Source: Leucogyrophana mollusca
Taxonomy: Eukaryota > Basidiomycota > Agaricomycetes > Boletales
Assembly: GCA_021014945.1 (NCBI GenBank)
Contig: MU266335.1
Span: 124,001 to 188,000, forward strand
DNA length: 64,000 bases
Direction: 5' to 3'
A program made the translations under genes and the position numbers. The notes beneath the pieces are model-generated. The model ran no database searches. It worked only from the letters and a program-made list of their open reading frames with translations, and was not told the origin of the DNA. Each line of letters begins with the position of its first letter. Position 1 is the first letter of the stretch. Positions 35,001-47,756 of this stretch are shown here, in pieces.

Positions 35001-36095
35001 TTGCCGTTGCTCCCACACCTCCACCTGCCGCCCAACCGCAAGCTACTGGTAGTAACCTAGCAAAGACTGATGCAGATATCTTCGATCAACTTGCTCGACT
35101 GAGTGCGCTGAGGACCACGCCCGCTGTACCCTCACCAGGGCCTGCCTCTGCTCCAGTCAGCGCCCCGTCTCCTGCCATTGCCTCTCCACCACCTCCGCCC
35201 GTTGGCTATAATGCTGGCCTTGGAATGGGGTCATCGCCAGCACCTCTGGGTCAGCATCTACAGAGTCAACAAACAGGGTTCCTCCCTCCTCCACAGCAGA
35301 GCGGGCCTCGTGGTCCTTTCGCACCCGTTCCTTCAAATCAAAGCCTCCTACAGCCACTGGTACCCACTACTACCGGCTTCAACAGCTTTGTACCTACCCG
35401 TCCCAATAATGCCCCGTCCCCGTTCCAAATGCAACCATCTTTCCTTCAGTCGCAGCCCACAGGTTTCTCTGGTCCTTCTCAGCCGCTCCTTTCTCAGCCT
35501 ACGGGTTTCCAGCCGTCTGGACCTCTCTTGTCGCAACCAACCGGTCTCCCTGGTGGTTCTTTCGGCAACTTTGGCGCTCAGCCTAGTTTTCAAAACACTG
35601 GAATGCCTCCAATCCAAAGCAGTGAGTGCTGTATTCGAAAAAAGTGTTCTCAGTCGCTCAGTTACTTCGTAGATCCCACTGGTTTCTCTCCTTTCGCGCA
35701 ATCTCCTTTCAATAACGTGGTGTCTTCGCCACCACCAGCACCTCCACTCCCATCATACTCGCAGCCAAGTAACCATTCCAATACGTCTCCCGCAAATGTA
35801 TTTGCCCAGATGAAATCCGGCACTTTTGCTAATGGAAATGATGGCACTGGGCCTCAACAGCCGGGTACGTGATACCACAGTGCGCACTTGATGTACTCAT
35901 TGCTCATATATTAGCAGAGAAATACGACGCTCTTCGTGTCAATCGTAAGCCCCCTTGCTACGTTTTTTTGCGGTTCCAGACTGATTAGCACACGCAGCTC
36001 TTGCAGCCCAGCCAACAGGCTTTGCGCCACAAGCAACAGGGTGGGGCGGATATCAGCCCAACGGTGGGTATCAGAATGGATACACGGGATATTAG
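32010..36095 (+). CDS. SLA1: Actin cytoskeleton/endocytic adaptor SLA1
   Basis: Cortical actin-patch adaptor for clathrin-mediated endocytosis. The start at 32010 opens MADEAEEYLAVLKASYDYEP, directly into SH3-1. SH3-2 is HTSLVKAIYDYDAAAPGELT..AGFVPATYVEE. A PH-like segment follows (TWAISEVDKKGKKKKGTLGI). SH3-3 is EPAVALYDFEGTSADELSVQ..EGVVPASYLE. A charged helix rich in Glu/Arg/Lys/Ala comes next. SHD1 is TRVWHDRSGQFRVEAALLGY, the NPFxD-cargo-binding domain. SHD2, a SAM-like domain, is DWFEFFLGAGCDIDDCTRYA. The Pro-rich tail carries repeated QPTGF/QTGF units up to the end (QNGYTGY). About nine exons give roughly 1250 residues. The tail's TG repeats match the region phosphorylated by Prk1/Ark1 kinases in yeast. 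The gene is complete. Confidence 0.95.
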
Positions 36096-36234
36096 TAGCA
36101 TCTATTCACCTTTTTAGTGACTCTGACCTTTGGATTTCACTGTAATCTATCTTTGGCTGAATTACTATTCCGTGGGGCGAATATACAATGAATGCAAGCA
36201 TAGGAATGGAAAGTGTAAGAAGAGATGCAAACAA

Positions 36235-39200
36235 TCATCGTGATGCCTCCATGATGCCTTGCGAGTAGCCAACCCGTTCAAAATACATCTTCAGACCAAG
36301 CCGAATTTCAGGAGCAACGTCACGGGCCAGCAACCCCGTTGTCAGTGGGTAGATGGCAGGCAGATACCTTACGAACTGAAATGGTGTTGAACGAAGGTCA
36401 AAACGCCCGGAATGGGTTCACGTACCGCTTTGTTATCGAAGCGACAGAAGCCTTCGAGGATTTCTGCAACAACAGGAGTCCAAGCAGTAATGTTTTTGGC
36501 CTGGGTGTCAGCACGGAGCTTGATATAGTCTTGCAGGACACTCAATCCCAGCCTAGATGTATCGTTAATATCTGCGGCCGTACTACTAAATAAAATTACT
36601 CACGGCAGGAGACGCTCAGCAATCTGCGGCCTGGCAGACTGATGTTCGGACCGTTCGTCGAAGTACATTCGGAGTAACACGTGCACCAGCGTTGCTGCAC
36701 TACTCGATTCCTGTTTCAAGAGGTTGGGCAAATGTTTCATGAAACCTGAGCGAAACGATCAGCAAGCTTGCGAGTAACGGGTAATATGATTACTGACCAA
36801 CTTTCCACAGTCCAGTGCGAAGCTCCTTATCGTCATTAAACATCCTTGCAAACTGGTAGCTGTGGTCGAGAACTCCCATCAAACGTAGCAGTTGTTCTGG
36901 CGGTATGGTGGAATACACAGCGTCGTTACGCAATAAGTCGTTGGTGGTCTCGATCAAAAGAAGCTGCAGGACGCATTTGACAATAATTTGTTTGAAGATG
37001 CGCCGACGATCGTTCAAGGATGGTTTGGTCTCAGCTGGAGGTCGTTCCATGGTGGGTGATAGGGGCGCAGGTAAGATAGCCTGTCCGTTGGACTCTGTTG
37101 TGATAAACGTCGATCAGCATTGGCCGCGAACGAATGTAGAGAAACTCCACCATTGGGGTCAGAAAGTTCTGGTGTGCTTCCATCAATCTCTACCCGGAGA
37201 TTCTCATCGAAAAGCTGATGAGGCGTCGTCGTCCTGAATAGCTTCACAAAGGTTGATGCCACACGTTCCCATCTGGCCGGACTTAATTTGGCCACGTTGT
37301 TCTCCAAAAATTGCTGGAGACAAGATGTACCAATCCGAGCGAGGGTATCGTTTTCTAAGGGGAGAGTTTTGGTCAGGGATGTGGCAACATCAAACCGTAA
37401 CTCTCGAACCTTGGCATATACACACACACAAGAGATCCAAGAGACCGTCAAGGAAACGCTCCAGGATTTGGTAATAGAACGTGTAGAGATCAATGAGGTC
37501 CCGCAATGCCTGAATCATAGTCGTAGACAGCCATACGCTCATGTCCTCTTGGGTGCTGAATCGCGACAGATCTTGGCTGGACTTCAAGACGGCGAATATG
37601 GGGAAAAGAAGCTCCTGGCAAACTGTATCCCAGAATTCAACGGGGAATGCTGACCCGTATGTCTTGAGGGTGGTGAACAGCGAGTCCAGTGCCCTGTGGG
37701 GTGTATGAGAAAAGCGACGCATTGATTGGTATATAGACTTACAAACGCCGTACTTCCAGGTCCTCTCCGTTCATGATAATATCGTAGAAGCCGAAGAGCA
37801 CTGGGAACCAAAAGCGAATCATACTGTCTTCGCCAGGAGTAGTTTGGGATCCGTCTCCAGGGCCCAGGGCGCACTCGGGACAGCTGAGCATCACAGGAAT
37901 GACGCCACGCAGCATTGCGATGGCGAGGAGGCTGATCTTCTGATACTTGCTCACTTTGCAAAATTCAGTGATGCAGACAGTCAAATCAGCGAACGCTCCG
38001 TGGCGGACAATCGCTGCGAAGTGATCCTTGTTGAGTCTGCTGACCACTTCAAAGGCAGAGTTCGCTATTCGTTCTGAGCTGGGCATCAGTTCACGTAAAC
38101 GAGTACGAAAGGACGTGAAAGGCACCTGTGAGCACTTTAGAAGCCGCAGAAAAGACACCAAACATTGTCCTCCAGCCCGAGCGCATGTTTTGCACTCTTG
38201 CTTGAATCATCTGCTGAAGGCATTGTAGCACCTAGAGTGATCGTGAGTGTAATGGAAAGTTGGTTTCTGGGAGACTGACTCACCATATCACGAATATCTG
38301 GGTTGGCGTTATGGATCATCGTATGCTCAAATGGCTTGAGGAAGTCTTTCTGGAACTTGAAATGAGGCAACTCCTCCTTTTCCAAAAAGCGCATGGATAG
38401 TTGGCGGAGGGAGTCCAGGGCAAAAAATCCAACATGGGGATTGCTATGGCAGCAAACCTATGAAGAGATTAACCTCTGCGAGGAGAGTAATGAGAGCCAA
38501 AATACCTGGTTGAAATGTTCTCCTAGAATATCCCATAAATTTGACCACTCAAGTCGAATTCGATTCATGTTATAATATGAAATTTCAACAAGCTTTTGCA
38601 GACTGAACAGTCGAGGATGTTGAGAAAGACCAGACGACTGGATTTCATCCCATGATACATCGCACAAGGCTCGGACGAAATCGACGATTGCGGTCTATCA
38701 AGATGTGAGTGCTATTGCTGGCAAAAGGGGGGCACATACGCACCCCAGATAGATAGTGGCTCAAAGAAAACACCATGTCAGCTGCGACCGTGATGTGAGT
38801 TGATCGACTTTCGGTTGCAAGCTCCTCTGCGGGCAATTTCCGAGCTCGTCTGATTCGTGATCTTAGAGTTCCAGTCAAGAATGAACCGATTGTTCTCGTA
38901 CCCTTTTTTGCCGGAATCGGGCATTTCGACGCCGCTGCTTATAAGCTGCATGTGCTCTAGTTGACTAACACAGGACAAGACTTCGCGCCAGGATCCTTTT
39001 AAGTTGTTTCCCTCATTGACGGCCACATCTAAGAGTGTTTTGATGGCGTCCATGTTTTTTGTCTTCATCTCCCCGAGATTGTTGAGGAAAGTGAATTTGG
39101 AGAGCGTTGTAACGAAGGCATTTCGTTCCAATTCCAGGTCAAAAAAGCAGACGATCCGAATTGCGTTTTTGAAGCCTTCCAAGCAAAGGTCCACAACTTC

Positions 39201-42200
39201 GAGGTCGTCAGTGTTTTGAAGTGGTCCTGACAAGCCGGCCAAAAATGGTATCCAGGCAACCTCAAACATTGGCCGGACGTGGACGAAGTGTGATGCGCTG
39301 AAGAACTGATCACCAGACCTTGACCCTCTGCGCTGCGAACGCATCAGAGTCTTAAACAACGCCTGAAAGGGGGCCTAATTAGCGACAGCGGCAACTGTGC
39401 AAACGTTCTCAGATACCTCTGTCTTGTTCGCCATGCCATTTGACTGCATCATATAGGCTTCTTTCTGGAGGTCTCTACCCACATTTGCCAAGACGTTAGC
39501 AAGGCCTGGACCTGGGGTGGGAAGATTCGTTGCAGCATCGACCTCGTCCTTCATCCTGATCTCGTTGGTTTGAATCTCGTCAAAGATGCTATTGAGGAAT
39601 TCTTCCGGTAGATCTTCTGTATCATTAATGCCTCGGTTATTTCTGATAAAATCGGCTTTAGTCATCCTATTCTTGATTTGCGGACTGTGAGCGTCAGTGT
39701 TGAGCATGATTGTCGAGTATGCAAGGACGTAAGCCGTATCTGTCGCTGGTGTAAGCGCAAATATCATGGAACCTGTCAACTACTGACCTGCATTCTTGAA
39801 TGGTGTCTGCGAATTTCCAGCAATGTAACGTTCGGCGAACTTCAGCATGAACCGATCGATCTTTTGTGACTCGCCAGGTAAACGGAAAGCTTGAAGGAAA
39901 ACCCTCAGTGCGTCAATGAAGGAGAGGTTTCTAAAGTCCAGCATATCAACAAAGGCATGCATGACCGCAACGTTTTCTTCATCGCTATTTGATGTATGAG
40001 ATTTCGATTTAAGTACGTAAGAGAAGGTAGCACCCACCCTTCACCCAGATATTCACCAATCATTGCCTTACTTAGACCATCCGTAGTCAGAAGAAACCGG
40101 GCGACGTCCTGGGGAGCCTTCGATGAGATAAAACCTGTCTCAAGAAGAAATTGGATGCCCTGGCAATATAACAGTCAGTAAGAGAGGGCTATTGGGGAAT
40201 ACACGACTACTGACACGTTTCGGTTTAAAGTTGAACTTCTTGACGCCATCGAGCAAAGTCGTCTTCTTCTGTTTAGCACTCTCGAACTTGGTGGGATCAT
40301 CAGTGATGTCAGGAGTCTGCTGTCGAAGAAGCTCGACGCTGCCGGTAGAAGAAGCAAGCCTGTCCAGAGATGGGTCGGGTGTCATAGCCTCCGGCACGGG
40401 TTCTTCGCCCGTTTGACTGCGAGTCGCAGGGTCCATACCAGAATCAGCGGGAGTTCTTCCGGCGGCTGTGCCCCATGCGACAAGGGATCGGAGAACAGAC
40501 ACGAGGCATTCCAGGCCCTGCTTCCTGAGCTGGCCTTCAGAAAGGCCGATCGTGGATGTGTCGGTCATCCCAGGGATTGACAGAGAGCTGTTACCCTGTG
40601 CCGCGGAATGCTGGGGCTTCGTGTGAGGGGTCAATGGTGGGCTTGTTGGGTCGTTTGCCTTTGGCTGAGAAGCATTGTAAGGCATTGTAGCAATCTTCGA
40701 GATAATATTCATGAGGCTGGACAGTTGTTCAGTCGTGGCCTTAGAACAATTCAGGTTCTACTCACTGCTCATAGATATTATCCGCGGCCTCGCTATCGCA
40801 GTCATAGTTGAGGTAGATCTCAACGAGGGCTTGTGGATCCTGACACAACCTCGACAACATAGCAAGGATAACAGCCTTCTGTTTTAAACTCGAGGTCCTC
40901 ATCTCAAGAATAGGGACGAATATCTCATGCAGAAGTACTTCGATTTCTTTCTGCATGTCAAAATGAGCCTCCTCCATAGCTTATATGCTCGACAGGACGA
41001 ACCTTGAGCTTTGTCCGCATCCCCGAGATAACTCGCCAAAATATCTCCACGCTCACTTCAAAGACCTGTGGTACAGGGCTCACGGCATTACGACTTAAGC
41101 TCAGACACAGGTACTGGTTTATGGCCTGAACAAAGGGTGTCGCCTCGTTGGAAGAGTTTGAGTAAATTATAGCACCAGGGTCCACAAAAAGCGCCATGTG
41201 CGAGTTGAGGACTGTGAGCACGAGATGCAAAGATAGCAGCTTAGATCGCATCGCATGCGATTTGATGTCACGTTCACTAGAAACGCATGAGATTTCAAAA
41301 TGACCAGGGTGCTGTCAGCTCACCTCTCTGTGTTCAGTGGCTTCATGGTCAGCTTGCACAGTGCTCGGAAAACTAAAAATGCATCCTTGATGAAGAGGTC
41401 CTGAGGGGTAAGTTCTCTTTGAACGTGCTCCTCTGGTCCATGGTGTCCCGCAGGGTCGCCAGGAGCATCGCGGTGAACGCCATTTCTAGCGGGGGCGATG
41501 TGAGCAAACCAAGGGCAAAGTCAATCTAGATATAGTCCACTTACGTGTCCACAGTGCCTTGCTCATCTGCAGACGATGAGTGAAGCGTCTCTGAACCAGA
41601 GGCTTTCCCCTCAGCTGATGCACCTGCTCCATGATCTGAAGACGCCCTCGATGAGGCATGTCCCCCATCAATCTTCTCCCCAAATGCAGAATCCACAGGC
41701 GGAACCGCAATGGCGTGCGGTATCCTCTGTGAGGAATCCGGTCTTGAATGACCATGATGATTCATGGAAGAAGACGCCAGTGTATCCGTACTGGCGGAGG
41801 TCTTCCACGCACCGATATCATCCGTATCACTGGCAGTCCCAGACTTGCAACGCGTGAAAACGTGGTGAACCATCTGCGTAAGCCCTCCTTGAGCTACCAT
41901 TTGATTGACGGTGTCCGTACTGAGGAGGAAAACGTTGTAGACTGTGCGGACCGCCTTTAAGAGTGACGAGTGATGGACAAATATGGTGGGTGATAATACC
42001 AGGGACAAAAGGGCTTTTACAACCTGCAAGGAAACCGTTTCCGGCGTGTTTTCGCTATGACACGTCGTTATAGTGTGCACAACGAGATCCACGAGAGAGG
42101 GTTGAGGGATGTTCGTTTGGGAAGCACTGGAGATAGACCGTCGACCTTGAAGCGCAGGTGAAGGGGGAGGTGACGGGAGAACTTGGGCAGAAGATGGCTC

Positions 42201-42959
42201 CGCAAAGAAAGAGTATGAGATGAGCTTGGATATGCAGTCTAAGCTGGCTATCATGAGCTTCTCGCTCCGCGTCTCGCAAGCCAGGCGCAGAGGCTCAAAA
42301 ATTTCACGTGGTCGGTCGCCCCCTTGCCCTACGCGTATCATTTCCAGAGCTTTCTGTGCGCTCTCTCGAAGGGGAGGGGAGCGCTTCGCTTCTTTGGAAG
42401 CGAGGATGGTTTCCAGCGCGGAAGAAATCAACACAACTGACACGGTGTGGCCCTTGGAAATGGTAAGTGACCGCTTATGCGACGTTGCCGATGTAGGACT
42501 GTCGACGTTTGACGGCGTAGGCGGTCCCCCTTCGTGGTGTCCATTTGAGGGCAGCCCAGCTGCGGGGTGTGGGAAGGGCGGCGACGATTCCACGGAGGAC
42601 CTTGCGGGAGGAAGAGGAAGAACTTTGGTCGGAGGAGTAGGTGGCTTCTGGGAAGGTGGTTCTTCCTCCGGTGAGGCTACTACGGCGTCCTGGTGTATCT
42701 CTGGGTGAATTTCCGTGACATTTTCATGGGCTGTGGGCATGGGCAGGGTATCCTGCTCAGCTGCCTCAACGCGTTCCGGTGGCAGCTCTTCTGCTGGACC
42801 ATGATCAGTGCCATTCGGCACCGTTGTTGAAAGGGAAGGCGCTGCATTATTGGTGTCGTCCACAACGATGGGCGTATCCTTGTGAACCCCAACAGCCGCG
42901 TCAGTAGCTACCGGCGAAGCAGGTTGTAGTGGAGATTCCGCATGTACAGCATCTTGCAT
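36235..42959 (-). CDS. SEC7: Golgi ADP-ribosylation factor exchange factor SEC7 (BIG family)
   Basis: Large Arf guanine-nucleotide exchange factor of the trans-Golgi. The start is placed at 42959 ([17 protein letters not shown]), followed by a disordered Pro-rich region. The DCB domain begins at [20 protein letters not shown]. The HUS region includes [20 protein letters not shown] (about 40790-40830), carrying the HUS-box YDCD. The Sec7 domain begins near [18 protein letters not shown]. Its catalytic glutamate finger sits in [20 protein letters not shown] (about 39850-39890), and SEC7 motif 2 is [23 protein letters not shown] repeats follow, with [15 protein letters not shown] and [15 protein letters not shown]. 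The last exon ends [19 protein letters not shown]. There are about twenty exons and roughly 1850-1950 residues. It appears intact. Confidence 0.93.
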
Positions 42960-43149
42960 ATCGAGGTGACCGCGACTGTCCGCTGCAGAGAACTATCTAT
43001 ATGGTTCGGTCAGCGCAGAATGGATGTTGGCTTATTCGTAACTGCGTAGCAAGGTACAACTGCGAACACCGGACTTTGCCGTCCGCTATTTTTTGCGAAC
43101 CATCCGTCCGAAACTCTGATCAATATTAATTACTCTGTCCCATCATACC
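42960..43149. promoter_or_regulatory. Bidirectional promoter region between SEC7 and deoxyhypusine synthase
   Basis: The two proposed start codons are 190 bp apart and point away from each other. No diagnostic element was recognised; the call rests on arrangement. Confidence 0.45.
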
Positions 43150-44514
43150 ATGGATACTAGCGTTCCGGCAGGCGCATCTGCTGCAGTCTTGCAGCCTTCA
43201 GAACCTATTCCAGCCTCAGCGATATCTGTTCAGGGGCCGAATTTCGAGCAAAATTTGTCACTCCAGGAATTTCTCAAGAGTTATGAGCGGATCGGTTTTC
43301 AGGCCAATAGTCTCGGGAAGGCCATCGATATCGTTAATCGCATGGTGAGTTTCGTTTAGTGAAAGCAGAGCATTCTCAACAATCCATCTTACGATACAGC
43401 GCAAATGGCGTTTATCCGACGAACCTATATCGCCTGACGAATCCGAAGATTTCATCTCTCCCGATGTGAGGGCTCAGACACGCTGCAACATATTCCTTGG
43501 TTATACCTCGAACCTCATCTCTTCTGGCCTGCGCGAGATTATACTATATCTTGTCAAGCACAAGCACGTCGCTGCGATCGTCACTACCGCAGGCGGTATT
43601 GAAGAAGACTTCATCAAATGCCTGGGCAAGACCTATCTTGCCGATTTTAACATGGACGGCGCGGATCTGCGAAGAAGAGGCATGAATCGCATAGGAAACC
43701 TCATTGTACCCAACGACAATTACTGCAAGTTCGAGGATTGGCTCATTCCTATACTTGATACCATGCTTGCAGAGCAAAAGACTACGGGTGAAGTGTGGTC
43801 GCCCAGTTCGTTCATCCGGAGACTAGGGAAGGAAATCGACAACGAGGAATCAGTGTATTATTGGGCCTATAAAGTGAATCAATGGATCTTCCACCATTTT
43901 CCCAATCCCACCATGTGTTCGGGACTGAGACTCATCCACTCAGAACGATATTCCTGTGTTTTGCCCGGCCCTCACTGATGGATCCTTGGGGGATATGATT
44001 TATTTCCATTCCTTCCGATCTCCCGGTTTGGTCGTCGATATCGTTCAAGATATTCGGGCGCTGAACGAGCTATCGCGGAAGTCCAGAAAAGCTGGGATGA
44101 TTATCCTCGGCGGAGGAGTTTGCAAGCACCAAATTGCGAATGCCATGCTTATTGTAATTCTCGTTTCTAAATATTTCTTACACGCTCCTCACCCAATATT
44201 TGACAGCGGAACGGTGCTGATTTTTCGGTTTATATTGTGAGTGCGATTTTGGCTAACTTATGCGTCTGTTAAACATAACACACCATATAGAACACAGGGC
44301 AAGAGTTTGACGGTTCGGATTCTGGCGCTCGTCCTGATGAAGCTGTCTCATGGGGCAAAATTCGTGCCGGCGCAGAAGCGGTCAAAGTGAGTGCTCTGCC
44401 GCGAATGGACCTTCCAAAAGCCAACGACGTCTAAACAAGGTTTACGCTGATGCTACATTGGTTTTCCCTCTTCTTGTTGCCGCAACATTTGCGCAAGAAT
44501 CGCAAGCACAGTGA
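43150..44514 (+). CDS. DYS1: Deoxyhypusine synthase
   Basis: NAD-dependent enzyme that transfers the butylamine of spermidine to a lysine of eIF5A, the first step of hypusine synthesis. Exon 1 (43150-43344) encodes [24 protein letters not shown]. The main exon carries [39 protein letters not shown] and [20 protein letters not shown]. The later exons have [38 protein letters not shown], a 30-nt exon with [10 protein letters not shown], then [20 protein letters not shown], whose final Lys is the active-site residue that forms the enzyme-substrate link. The last exon is [20 protein letters not shown], ending QSQAQ. These are near-universal family motifs, so the call is firm. About six introns; complete. 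Its stop lies 249 bp from that of the convergent 14-3-3 gene. Confidence 0.96.
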
Positions 44515-44762
44515 AAGGCAAAGAGGGTAGGTTCTCGGCAATGCACTGTGCCGTTACTCCCATTTGGTTGAAGTCCCGCAGGTGTGTATTCCTAGGAGTT
44601 GCTGGGCATGGACCGAAAACTAATTTAAGCTATGTACACGGTAGAAAAACGTAGGCGAAGAAATGAACGAAAAAGCGTCCAACTATTGGACGGAAGAAGT
44701 CAAAGGGACGTGTACTGACCGTCCCCGTCGGCCCATGAACAATGAGGCAAGTGTCGATGTCA

Positions 44763-45754
44763 CTAGTTATTACCGGCACTTTCTGTAGGATGACGGCCAA
44801 GGTTAGGTTTTGTGACGAATGTATGATCAGACGAAGTTACCTTTCTGCATCTCTCCCGACCAGATCACCAGGTCATCCCTCAGAAGCTGAAGGATCATCA
44901 TCGAGTCGCGCAGAACTTGCGTGGATGAGTCTTCATCCAGACAGGCGACTGCCTCGTCGAAGGCGTGTTTACCAAGATGACATGCTCTTTCTGGGCTCTT
45001 TCGGACGTCGTGATAATACACGGCGAAGTTCAGCGCCAAACCCAGTCTTGTTGGGTGCGTGGGATCCAGCAAAGCCAAGGCGTGCTTGTACGAAATTTTG
45101 TAAGCAGCTAACGAAAGATCTGAGAAGCGACCTCTATCGTGCTGCTGGGCAAATTCTGCCAGATATCGATAATAATCTCCTTTCCTGCCATTGATGCGGG
45201 ACCATCAGCAGGGAATGGGCTGGATCAACGAGAAGTCTCACATTTTGTAATAGAAGACGGTCTCCTCGCCTGGTTCTGCGGTGGACAACAAGCAGTCGTC
45301 CAGCAATTTAACGATGTCTTTGCATACATCGGCCAGTTCACGCTCGATACGACTCCGCTGACGACGAATCAAGACGACCTGGTGCTTCGAATAACCAGCC
45401 GACCCAACCCGTGCAGACTCCAACTTCTCCAGCGAATCCACGATTCTCCAGCTACTGCGGAGGTTGTTGGTGATGTTCTTGTACGCAACGGATAGAAGAT
45501 TGCGTTCCTCGATGGTTAGCGCACCATATGTCTGAGTCAAACCCTTGATCTGGATCACAAGGTCTAGTTATGAAAGTAGATGAGCGCGACCGCACAGTGG
45601 AGCTGTCGATCGTGATTGACCTTCGTAGCGCTCAGCCTCTTCAGCGACCTTGGCTAAAAGTAGGTACTCCTCTCTTGGTGTAACTCTGACCTGGTGTCAA
45701 TGATCAGAGCCGCAGCGGGGGAGCCGAATCCCAATTTTAGCTTACAGGTGACAT
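44763..45754 (-). CDS. 14-3-3 family phosphoserine-binding adaptor
   Basis: Dimeric adaptor that binds phosphorylated partners in signalling. The first exon is only 9 nt (45746-45754, encoding MSP); it splices to VRVTPREEYLLLAKVAEEAE. Then come ERYEDLVIQIKGLTQTYG and EERNLLSVAYKN, the first 14-3-3 signature. Next are SWRIVDSLEKLE, FYYKMKGDYYRYLAEFA and PTHPTRLGLALNFAVYYHDV, the groove helix. DEDSSTQVLRDSMMILQLLRD is close to the second signature; its usual Y/L positions differ slightly (LRDSMMILQLLRDDLVIW). A last short exon gives ESAGNN and the stop. The family's usual helix order is complete. Compared with yeast Bmh proteins it is shorter at the C-terminus and lacks the long Gln-rich tail. 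Several residues are non-standard (SAGYSKHQ, CHLGKHAF), so this may be a divergent paralogue. Confidence 0.92.
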
Positions 45755-46293
45755 CGTTCACCACTCTAGCGGAAGGGGGGGGAGGCGGGAACTACTAGGA
45801 GAACATACAATTTGCCTCCTTTTCTACTACCAACACGGGGTTATGGGCAACGAGGCTATCAACCCACGATAGAGAAGCCCATGGGTTTGCTGTTGCTGTT
45901 GCCACAAGGCACTATCATTTAGAAAGGCCATCACGAAAACCTGTGAAGAGTCGGTTTGGCGCTGAGCCCAGGGTAAAGGGCATTGCTTGCTTTGCTTGAC
46001 CCCTTGCCTCGAGGTTGGATAGGGTTTAGGGCAAAATCAGGATTGGGAAGTTCCTGGTGGCAGCAATTCAGCTCGTGTGATCCTTTCCACACGGAAATTT
46101 GGCAAGGTGTGTATGTATTTCTAGAGCCACTGTCCGCCATACACGGGCACAGGATGTACAGAACGCAGCTGAAAATTCTGTATGTGATACACATAAGGAG
46201 CATTCACCTGACTTGTACAGCTGCTAATCAGCTTTCTACCCAACAAGTCTAGAGCAAAACGGCGCACAGCAGATTATGTTAATCAGTAGTCCC
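45755..46293. other. Intergenic stretch upstream of the 14-3-3 gene
   Basis: About 540 bp between two minus-strand genes. A plus-strand open frame at 45983-46252 has no family content. It should include the 14-3-3 promoter. Confidence 0.4.
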
Positions 46294-47059
46294 CTATACT
46301 TGGGTAAATTCCTTCGAACCTCCGTCTACGGGGGTTGAAGGCTGAGATGTGTCATTCTCAGGCCCACCCAAAGACGGGGAGGTTTTGGCAGGGAGTGCGA
46401 TGACGGGTGCAAACCAGAACACAGGGTATCTCCGCTGTATGTTGTTTATGATGAGAGCAACTGCCAGTGCAAGGGTGGATGACAACAGCACAACGGGAAG
46501 GTAGTACCAAGATAGATCGATGATTTCTTGGTTAACAGTGGCGAGAAGGGCAGTTGCACCTGCCGGAGGGTGCGTGGTCGTGGTCATTTGCATGGCCACG
46601 ACAGTGATGGCAACAGAGAGAGATCCTGCCAGCCATTGCAATTCCATATAACGTTCTTCCGTAGGGAGCAGACGGAATAGTTTCTGAACGATGACCCCTG
46701 TGAGAGCACCAACGAAATGGCCGCCAACAAGCGCTCTTGGCTGCGCGAGTGGAGTTTCTACAGCCCCGTAGATGAGGACGGCGGAGGCACTCTGGTCAGA
46801 AACGTATCAGCGAGTACACGGTTCCGGCATGGCTCCATCAACTTACATAGCTGGCCACAATAGATGGTACACCGCGCTCTAAAAAATAGTGTGCGTTGCT
46901 GAATACAGCCTGCAAGACAGAGATGCCGCAAAAAGCAGCAATGAACGACCAAAACCACACGATGTAGTTCGGGGTCGTTGCAGGCGGTGTGGCACGATAT
47001 CCCAACCAGCGACTAACTGCGGGCGGGAACCGTGAAAGGCGGTGGACTGGGTGGAGCAT
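46294..47059 (-). CDS. HPP-family integral membrane protein
   Basis: Small multi-pass membrane protein. In plants and bacteria HPP proteins are linked to nitrite transport, but the fungal role is unproven. The start is placed at 47059 (MLHPVHRLSRFPPAVSRWLG), the first ATG of the exon. One intron, near 46847-46797, separates two exons. Hydrophobic segments are clear: YIVWFWSFIAAFCGISVLQA, LVGGHFVGALTGVIVQKLF, LAGSLSVAITVVAMQMT and LPVVLLSSTLALAVALIINN. The diagnostic HPPAGATALLA motif follows THTT-like residues at about 46550-46570. The last residues (SLGGPENDTSQPSTPVDG..) are a soluble tail. The family normally has four to five membrane spans, as here. It appears complete at about 240 residues. 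Confidence 0.9.
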
Positions 47060-47756
47060 AAAAAATTGCAAATTTTTGGAACGTGTCGTCCAGGCCCATG
47101 GCTGGCTTCAATTATAAGGGCGGATCATTTCTCGAGACACTCTCCGGCCAAGATTCGGAGTACTAGTCATGAAGGCTCCCGGAACGGAATAACTCGGGCG
47201 GCGGGGATGGTACAAGGTCGTACACCGAAAGTCATCATTTCGGATGCCGCTGTACATGTGACGCGTCCTTAGCTTAGGATCGTGCGTGTACTTGAAGCGC
47301 TCAGGGTCCGATGAGAAATTGGGGATATGGCACGATGCGTGTAAAGCAAGTTCGGGGTTAGCACCCAGTTGACTGGGAGTCCGAAGTAGTCCGCCAGTCC
47401 ACGGGTGAACGTTGGGAACACAAGCGTCACGCATTCGTGTGGAAGGTTTACCACAGCTTTCCCAGCTGGCCCATTTGGCCGACGCGGAAGAGCCAGCCAA
47501 GCCCGCGAATGCCCGAGTCTGACAGTTCAGGCTATTGATAGCGCTCGAGTCTCGGTGGACACCGAAATGATGGCTTCCGAACGACTCCCCGCCGGTTGAC
47601 TCCGTCAATACTGACCACCGCCGCTCACAGCCTCGGTCAGCATGAAACGGATCACAGTTGGATCACATTCCTTACATGAAGAGACGAAGACAAGGTTCCG
47701 AATCTCTACTCTATCCCAAAACGTGCGACACGCGCGATATGGAGTCACTTCAAAAA
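47060..47756. other. Intergenic stretch with an unexplained minus-strand open frame
   Basis: About 700 bp. The minus strand is open for 166 codons (47608-47108) and for a second frame at 47454-47269 (MVNLPHECVTLVFPTFTRGL), but neither shows a known domain and I could not link them by convincing splice sites. They may be fragments of a decayed gene or chance. Confidence 0.3.

Noticed and set aside
34405..35016. Minus-strand open frame of 203 codons, Gly/Ala-rich
   Set aside because: It is antisense to the Pro/Ala-rich tail of SLA1.
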